From Streptomyces speibonae (GTDB lineage: Bacteria > Actinomycetota > Actinomycetes > Streptomycetales > Streptomycetaceae): DNA of 7,211 bases. A program made the translations under genes and the position numbers. This document shows, one piece after another, positions 1 through 7,211 of this stretch (position 1 is the stretch's first letter; each line of letters opens with the position of its first letter). The notes beneath the pieces are model-generated. The model saw only the letters and a program-made list of their open reading frames with translations, made no database searches and had not been told where the DNA came from. The stretch covers positions 1-7,211 of the forward strand of contig KL568524.1 of NCBI GenBank assembly GCA_000715605.1. The letters are read 5' to 3'.

Positions 1-440
1 GGGACACGGAGGGGCTGGGCGAGCTGCTCGCCGAGGCACTGCCGCTCACCGGACACGGAGCGGCCGTGGTGCTGGCCGGCTGGGGCCCGCCGGAGCGGTG
101 CGCCACGGCGTCGGTGCTCCGCGTGGCCGCCAAGCTCGCCGAACCGCTGCCCGGCGGCACCTGGCGACCCGCCGACCGCGACGACCTGGAACGCGTCGCG
201 CAACGGGCGGGACTGCGGCCGGACGGCTCCGGCCGGGTGGCCTGCCCCTTCGGCTACGCCGACACCGACAGCGCCCTGCGGGGCCTGAAGTCGACCGGGC
301 TGTTCGACCCCGCGATCAGCGCGACGGACCAGGTGCAGGTCGACAAGGAGCTGACCGAAGCCGTGCACCCCTATCAGCGGCCGGACGGGACCGTGTGGAT
401 GCCCAACGTGTTCCGGTACCTCGTCGCGCGCACCCCCTGA
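1..440 (+). CDS. SAM-dependent methyltransferase, C-terminal part (5' truncated by window)
   Basis: The reading frame is open from base 3 and ends at the TGA at 438-440, giving 145 visible residues with no convincing start, so the gene begins left of the window. The visible part resembles the second half of class I (UbiE/Methyltransf_11-25 type) methyltransferases. A hydrophobic strand followed by a tryptophan (AAVVLAGWGPPE, about residues 20-31) matches the usual strand 5 with its trailing 'W-G-P/x-P' segment. It is followed by helical insert residues, a 'GLFDPAISATDQVQVD' stretch and a terminal VFRYLVAR strand. The SAM-binding GxGxG motif would lie upstream and is not visible, so family assignment rests on the C-terminal pattern only. 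The substrate cannot be inferred. The gene converges on ffh and shares a hairpin with it. Alternative: another small-molecule methyltransferase of the same fold. Confidence 0.6.
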   Translation, partial: DTEGLGELLAEALPLTGHGAAVVLAGWGPPERCATASVLRVAAKLAEPLPGGTWRPADRDDLERVAQRAGLRPDGSGRVACPFGYADTDSALRGLKSTGLFDPAISATDQVQVDKELTEAVHPYQRPDGTVWMPNVFRYLVARTP

Positions 441-449
441 GACACGCCA

Positions 450-481
450 CCGGGGCGCCCCCCGCGTGGAGGGCGCCCCGG
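450..481. terminator. Bidirectional hairpin terminator between methyltransferase gene and ffh
   Basis: Bases 450-460 and 471-481 are perfect reverse complements (11 bp, almost all G/C) with a 10-nt loop at 461-470. The hairpin sits 9 nt after the stop of the plus-strand gene and 20 nt after the stop of ffh on the minus strand, so it is well placed to end both transcripts. There is no U-tract on either side, which is common for actinomycete terminators. Confidence 0.75.
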
Positions 482-501
482 CGTCATGCACCGCGTGGGC
501 C

Positions 502-2049
502 TCAGCCCATGAACTTCTTGAACTCGTCGGGCAGCTCGAAGTCCTTGCCGCCCTGCTGCGGCAGCCCGAAGGCGCCGCCCTCGGCCGCCGCCGCGCGGCG
601 CGCCGCGGCCTCCTGCTCCTGCTGCTTGCGCTTCATCGGGTTGCCGGAGCGCTGCTTGCCCTTGGCCTGCTTCTGCTTCTTCTTCTGCCGGCCCGGACCG
701 CCGCCCGTGCCCGGCATCCCGGGCATCCCGGGCATGCCGCCGCCCTGCGCCATGCGGGACATCATCTTGCGGGCCTCGAAGAACCGCTCGACCAGGTTCT
801 TCACCGCGCTGACCTCGACACCGGAGCCCTTGGCGATACGGGCCCGGCGCGAGCCGTTGATGATCGTCGGCTCCTGGCGCTCGGCCGGGGTCATCGACTT
901 GATGATCGCCGCGGTGCGGTCGACGTCCCGCTCGTCGAGGTTGTTGATCTGGTCCTTGATCTGGCCCATGCCGGGCAGCATCCCCAAGAGCTTGGAGATG
1001 GAGCCCATCTTCCTGACCTGCTCCATCTGGGCCAGGAAGTCGTCCAGGGTGAAGTCCTGGCCCTTCTTGGACGCCAGCTTGGAGGCCATTTTCTCGGCCT
1101 CTTCCTGGCTGAACGTCTTCTCCGCCTGCTCGATCAGGGTGAGCAGGTCACCCATGTCGAGGATGCGGGAGGCCATCCGGTCCGGGTGGAAGGCGTCGAA
1201 GTCGTCGAGCTTCTCGCCGTTGGAGGCGAACATGATCGGCTTGCCGGTGATCTGCCGGATCGACAGGGCGGCACCACCGCGCGCGTCACCGTCGAGCTTG
1301 GAGAGCACCACACCGTCGAAGCCGACGCCGTCGCGGAAGGCCTCCGCCGTGTTGACGGCGTCCTGACCGATCATCGCGTCGACGACGAACAGGATCTCGT
1401 CGGGCGAGACCGCGTCCCGGATGTCCGCGGCCTGCTGCATCATCTCCTGGTCGATGCCCAGGCGGCCGGCGGTGTCCACGATCACGATGTCGTGGACCTT
1501 GCTCTTCGCGAACTCGATGGAGTCCTTGGCGACCTTCACCGGGTCGCCCACACCGTTGCCCGGCTCGGGCGCGTAGACGGCGACACCCGCGCGCTCGGCG
1601 ACGACGCTCAGCTGGTTGACGGCGTTGGGGCGCTGGAGATCGGCGGCGACCAGCACCGGCGAGTGCCCCTGCTCCTTCAGCCAGCGGCCGAGCTTGCCCG
1701 CGAGGGTGGTCTTACCGGCACCCTGCAGACCGGCCAGCATGATCACGGTCGGCGGCTGCTTGGCGAACCGCAGACGGCGGGTCTCGCCGCCCAGGATCGT
1801 GACGAGCTCGTCGTTCACGATCTTGAGAACCTGTTGGGCCGGATTCAGCGCCTTGGAGACCTCGGCGCCGAGCGCCCTCTCCTTCACGTTCTTGATGAAG
1901 GTCCGGACGACGGGCAGGGCCACGTCCGCTTCCAGGAGGGCGATGCGGATCTCACGCGCCGTGGCGTCGATGTCCGCTTCGGACAGCCTGCCCTTGCCCC
2001 GGAGGGATTTGAAAGTGGCTGACAAGCGGTCGGAGAGAGTATCGAACAC
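502..2049 (-). CDS. ffh: Signal recognition particle protein Ffh (SRP54 GTPase)
   Basis: Binds the 4.5S-type SRP RNA and hydrophobic signal sequences of nascent chains, and docks with FtsY at the membrane for co-translational targeting. The protein is 515 residues: N domain about 1-90; G domain with P-loop GLQGAGKTT (107-115), DTAGR (192-196) and the guanine-specificity motif KLDGDARGG (251-259); methionine-rich M domain about 305-435 with the RNA-binding RRARIAKGSG (401-410). A tail follows, with three MPG repeats (439-447) and a lysine/glutamine-rich segment (455-480). I place the start at the GTG at 2047-2049 because the protein then begins (f)M-FDTLSDRLS, the usual Ffh N-terminus, with GAGGA 11 nt upstream. 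A longer in-frame start (TTG at 2110-2112) exists but adds 21 unfamiliar residues. It lies 105 bp after glnD on the same strand; I see no terminator in the gap, so read-through from glnD is possible. Confidence 0.97.
   Translation of the reverse strand: MFDTLSDRLSATFKSLRGKGRLSEADIDATAREIRIALLEADVALPVVRTFIKNVKERALGAEVSKALNPAQQVLKIVNDELVTILGGETRRLRFAKQPPTVIMLAGLQGAGKTTLAGKLGRWLKEQGHSPVLVAADLQRPNAVNQLSVVAERAGVAVYAPEPGNGVGDPVKVAKDSIEFAKSKVHDIVIVDTAGRLGIDQEMMQQAADIRDAVSPDEILFVVDAMIGQDAVNTAEAFRDGVGFDGVVLSKLDGDARGGAALSIRQITGKPIMFASNGEKLDDFDAFHPDRMASRILDMGDLLTLIEQAEKTFSQEEAEKMASKLASKKGQDFTLDDFLAQMEQVRKMGSISKLLGMLPGMGQIKDQINNLDERDVDRTAAIIKSMTPAERQEPTIINGSRRARIAKGSGVEVSAVKNLVERFFEARKMMSRMAQGGGMPGMPGMPGTGGGPGRQKKKQKQAKGKQRSGNPMKRKQQEQEAAARRAAAAEGGAFGLPQQGGKDFELPDEFKKFMG
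709..735 (-). repeat. Three tandem 9-bp units inside ffh encoding Met-Pro-Gly repeats
   Basis: Three consecutive 9-mers occur on the plus strand: gcccggcat at 709-717, then cccgggcat at 718-726 and 727-735. Read on the minus strand they encode MPG-MPG-MPG (Ffh residues 439-447). The last two are identical at DNA level, so unit number could vary by slippage. They lie in the flexible linker just after the M domain. Confidence 0.85.
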
Positions 2050-2154
2050 GGCGGCGTAGGTCCTCGCGTCGGCAGTGGTGTAGGTCGCCCTCCAGGGTAT
2101 CCGCCTCGGCAAGCAAAGCGTCTCCGCCGTTCACCGCGGACCCCGCGCACACGG
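2050..2154 (-). other. glnD-ffh intergenic region
   Basis: This 105-bp gap separates glnD from the chosen ffh start. It holds the ffh Shine-Dalgarno and two near-identical 10-mers (ggcgtaggtc at 2053-2062, ggtgtaggtc at 2077-2086, plus-strand reading) 24 bp apart. I see no strong hairpin and no convincing -35/-10 pair; TACCCT/GATACC around 2094-2102 on the minus strand is at best -10-like and lacks a partner at the right distance. Whether ffh has its own promoter here cannot be decided from sequence. Confidence 0.4.
2061..2065 (-). promoter_or_regulatory. Ribosome binding site for ffh
   Basis: GAGGA on the minus strand lies 11 nt upstream of the GTG at 2047-2049. The spacing is slightly long but this is the only purine-rich core in reach, and it supports the GTG that gives the canonical Ffh N-terminus. 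Confidence 0.55.
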
Positions 2155-4596
2155 TCACGCCCTCAGCGTCTCCTCCAGTTTGCGGGCCACCGCCACGGCC
2201 TCCTCGGCGGGGAGCGGGGTGCCCTCGGGGCCGGTGACGTAGAAGGCGTCGACGGCGTTGGCGCCCAGGGTGCTCGCATGGGCGCTGCGGACCCGTACGG
2301 CCGCGTCCTCCAAGGCGCGCCCGATGCGGAACAGCAGCCCGGGGGCGTCCTGGGCGCGGACCTCGATCACCGTGGCGTGCCGGGAGGCGGCCGGGGCGAC
2401 CGTCACGCGGGGCGGGGGCGGCACCACGCCCCGCCGCCTCGGGTACGCGGCGTCGCGCTCGGCGAGGCGGCTCACGATGTCGAGGCTGCCGTCGAGGGCG
2501 CGGACGAGGTCGGCGCGGAGCCGGGTGGCCTGGGGCAGGGAGCCGTACTCGGCGGCGACCCGCCAGTCCAGCAGCAGCACGGAGCCGTCGACGCCGTCGG
2601 GGAGGGCCAGGGTGCGCAGCTCGGCGGTGCGCACGGTCAGCCGGTGCACGGCCAGCACGCCGGCCACCGCGGGCAGCACGCCCTCCTGGTCGGGTACGGC
2701 GATGAGCAGCTCCACGCCCAGCGGTTCGGGGTCGCCGGTGGGCTCGGCGGGCGGTGCGGTCTGGGCGCGCAGGGACAGCACGGGGGCGCCCGTGGCGGCG
2801 GCCTCGAGGGCGAGCCGCTCGTGCTCCGCGGTGGGCGTGGCCTCCGCGAGGTCGGCCGGGATCTCTCCCGACAGCACGGCGGAGACCCGTTGGACCAGGT
2901 CGGCGACGAGGGAGGCGCGCCACGACGACCAGGCGGCGGGCCCGGTGGCCAGGGCGTCCGCCTCGGTGAGGGCGTGCAGGAGTTCGAGGGTGCCCTGGGT
3001 GCCGACCGCCTCGGCGACCGCGCGCACCGTTGCGGGGTCGTCCAGGTCGCGCCGGGTGGCGGTCTCGACGAGCAGGAGGTGGTGGCGTACGAGGGTGGCG
3101 ATCACGGCGACGTCGTGGTGGTCGAAGCCGATGCGGGCGGCCACGTCCTTGGCGATGACCTCGCCGGCCACGGAGTGGTCGCCGGGCCAGCCCTTGCCGA
3201 TGTCGTGGAGCAGCGCGGCGACGAGCAGCAGGTCGGGCCGGTGCACGCGCCGGGTGAACTCGGAGGCGCGCACGGCGGTCTCGATGAGGTGCCGGTCCAC
3301 GGTCCACAGGTGGACGGCGTTGCGCTGGGGGCGGCAGCGGACCCGTTCCCAGTCCGGCAGGAGGCTGTTGACCAGGCCTTCCGCCTCGAGTGCCTCCCAG
3401 ACCTGGACGGTGGGCCGGCCGGAGCCCAGCAGGGTCACGAGCTGCTCGCGCGCCTCGGCGGGCCAGGGCGTGGGCAGCGGGCGCGCGCCGGAGGCCATGC
3501 GCCGTACGGCGTGCGGGGAGAGCGGGAGTCCGGCCTGTGCGGCGGCGGCCGCGGCGCGCAGGGGCAGCACGGGGTCGCGTTCGGGGCGTGCGGCGCGGGC
3601 GAGTACCACCTCGCCGTCGTGTTCCACGACCCCTTCGGCCAGCGGGGAGCGCTCGGGGGCCGTGCGTCCGCCGCCCAGTATGGCGCGCAGCCGGGGCCGC
3701 GCCGCGCGGGAGCGCAGGACGCGTCCCACTTCGCGCCAGGTGACGTCGCCGGCGTAGGCGATGACCCGCGCGGCCTCGTAGACCTGGCGCAGCAGCGCGT
3801 CGGCGTCGAGCAGGCCGAGTCCGTCCGCGACCTGGTCCTGTTCCTGGAGCGCCAGGCGGTCGGTGGCGCGTCCGGTCGCCAGGTGCAGGGCGTCCCGTAC
3901 GTCGAGGAGCCGGCGGCGGGCGTCGGCGAGGCCCTCGCGCGGGGCGTCGGCGAGCCAGGACGCGGCCACCGCGCGCAGGGCGGTGACGTCGCGCAGTCCG
4001 CCGCCGGCCTCCTTGAGGTCGGGTTCGAGGAGGTATTGCAGTTCACCGTGGCGTGCGGCGCGCTCCTCGCACAGCTCCCGCAGCGCGGGCAGGCGTTTGG
4101 GTGCCTGGTTGCGCCAGTCGGCGAGCACCGCCGTGCGCAGGGCGGTGGTGAGGCCGAGGTCACCGGCGATGTGCCGGGCGTCCAGCAGTCCGAGCTGGAC
4201 CTTGAGGTCCTCGCCCGCCGTCCTGCGGGCCTCGGCGGGGGTGCGGACGGAGTGGTCGAGGGCGAGGCCCAGGTCCCAGACGGGGTACCAGAGCCGGTCC
4301 GCGAGGGCGGCGACCGCCTCGGGGTCGCCGCCGTCGTGCAGCAGGAGCAGGTCGAGGTCGCTGCGCGGGGAGAGTTCCGCGCGCCCGTAGCCGCCCACGG
4401 CGACCAGGGACACTCCGCGCGCCCCCTGGCTTCCGGCGGCGAAGAGCCCGGCGAGCCACCGGTCCGTGAGGTCCGCCAGGGCGGCACGGCGCGGCGGCCC
4501 GGGCCGCGCCTTCTCGTTGAGAAGGTGCAGCCGGGCCGCCGCGTAGCCGCTGGGTCCCGAGTCCTCTGCCTCGTTGCGCATGTCCGTCCCCGTCAC
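2155..4596 (-). CDS. glnD: PII nucleotidyltransferase / deuridylylase-type protein GlnD
   Basis: Modifies and demodifies the PII protein GlnK in response to nitrogen status; in Streptomyces the modification is known to be adenylylation. The protein has 813 residues in the usual GlnD order. The nucleotidyltransferase core has GGYGRAELSPRSDLD (68-82), with D80 and D82 as the likely metal ligands. A helical GlnD-type region (about 130-300) contains EAGGGLRD (196-203). The HD hydrolase domain (about 425-560) has the HDIGK motif at 464-468 plus H474 and the H505/H506 pair. Two C-terminal ACT domains (about 626-700 and 741-813) would sense glutamine. All key residues are present, so the enzyme looks intact and bifunctional. 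I chose the GTG at 4594-4596 because AGGAG lies 7 nt upstream; the ATG five codons later has no comparable site. It follows glnK after 29 bp with no terminator, so they are probably co-transcribed. Confidence 0.96.
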   Translation of the reverse strand: MTGTDMRNEAEDSGPSGYAAARLHLLNEKARPGPPRRAALADLTDRWLAGLFAAGSQGARGVSLVAVGGYGRAELSPRSDLDLLLLHDGGDPEAVAALADRLWYPVWDLGLALDHSVRTPAEARRTAGEDLKVQLGLLDARHIAGDLGLTTALRTAVLADWRNQAPKRLPALRELCEERAARHGELQYLLEPDLKEAGGGLRDVTALRAVAASWLADAPREGLADARRRLLDVRDALHLATGRATDRLALQEQDQVADGLGLLDADALLRQVYEAARVIAYAGDVTWREVGRVLRSRAARPRLRAILGGGRTAPERSPLAEGVVEHDGEVVLARAARPERDPVLPLRAAAAAAQAGLPLSPHAVRRMASGARPLPTPWPAEAREQLVTLLGSGRPTVQVWEALEAEGLVNSLLPDWERVRCRPQRNAVHLWTVDRHLIETAVRASEFTRRVHRPDLLLVAALLHDIGKGWPGDHSVAGEVIAKDVAARIGFDHHDVAVIATLVRHHLLLVETATRRDLDDPATVRAVAEAVGTQGTLELLHALTEADALATGPAAWSSWRASLVADLVQRVSAVLSGEIPADLAEATPTAEHERLALEAAATGAPVLSLRAQTAPPAEPTGDPEPLGVELLIAVPDQEGVLPAVAGVLAVHRLTVRTAELRTLALPDGVDGSVLLLDWRVAAEYGSLPQATRLRADLVRALDGSLDIVSRLAERDAAYPRRRGVVPPPPRVTVAPAASRHATVIEVRAQDAPGLLFRIGRALEDAAVRVRSAHASTLGANAVDAFYVTGPEGTPLPAEEAVAVARKLEETLRA

Positions 4597-4603
4597 CCGG
4601 CGG

Positions 4604-4608
4604 CTCCT
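4604..4608 (-). promoter_or_regulatory. Ribosome binding site deciding the glnD start
   Basis: AGGAG on the minus strand is 7 nt upstream of GTG 4594-4596. Its spacing is ideal for that codon and 22 nt from the alternative ATG at 4579-4581, so it favours the GTG. Confidence 0.75.
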
Positions 4609-4625
4609 GTTCCGTCCGTCTGCTG

Positions 4626-7211
<2,586 letters not shown>

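Noticed and set aside
466..2022. 518-codon plus-strand ORF antisense to ffh
   Set aside because: Leu/Arg/Asp/Val-rich low-complexity translation with no domain; it overlaps the Ffh GTPase gene entirely and runs through the terminator hairpin.
2123..2140. tccgc / gcgga inverted repeat after glnD as a terminator
   Set aside because: Only 5 bp of pairing with an 8-nt loop, expected by chance in this composition and too weak to call.
1952..3307. 451-codon minus-strand ORF overlapping glnD and ffh out of frame
   Set aside because: Arg/Pro/Ala-rich translation without domains, lying inside two well supported genes.
4579..4581. ATG as the glnD start
   Set aside because: In frame, five codons inside; only a weak GGGG precedes it, while the GTG at 4594-4596 has AGGAG at 7 nt.

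Overview
The window is about 7.2 kb of very GC-rich DNA. Codon third positions are strongly biased to G/C, and I saw no TTA codon in the genes. Gene content and order (nsdA - amtB - glnK - glnD - ffh) point to a Streptomyces or close relative; I recognise this as the conserved chromosomal neighbourhood known from S. coelicolor. It is core chromosome, not an accessory region. I see no insertion sequence, prophage, CRISPR array, tRNA or rRNA.

Layout from left to right. Bases 1-440 (+) are the C-terminal part of a SAM-dependent methyltransferase whose start lies outside the window. It converges on ffh (-), and a perfect 11-bp GC-rich hairpin between them looks like a shared terminator. From there everything is on the minus strand. 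Read in the direction of transcription, the order is: the C-terminal part of nsdA (entering from the right edge), a 344-bp control region, amtB, glnK (ATGA overlap with amtB), glnD (28-nt gap plus a strong Shine-Dalgarno), a 105-bp gap, then ffh.

Function. AmtB (ammonium channel), GlnK (PII protein) and GlnD (PII nucleotidyltransferase with HD and ACT domains) form a nitrogen-sensing module. GlnK can bind and gate AmtB, and GlnD modifies GlnK on the T-loop tyrosine (Y51). In Streptomyces this modification is known to be adenylylation, not the enteric uridylylation. The amtB upstream region holds a recognisable GlnR operator (GTCAC-N6-GAAAC followed by a second GAAAC exactly 22 bp on), so the operon is very likely induced by GlnR under nitrogen limitation. 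Ffh is the SRP54 GTPase of the signal recognition particle and is functionally separate. NsdA is a TPR-type negative regulator of sporulation and antibiotic production.

I found no undescribed multi-gene system. The points most worth a second look are non-coding: a 76-nt compound hairpin built on a repeated 16-bp palindrome between nsdA and amtB, a perfect 7-6-7 inverted repeat placed between the GlnR box and the amtB start, and the degenerate third GlnR half-site.
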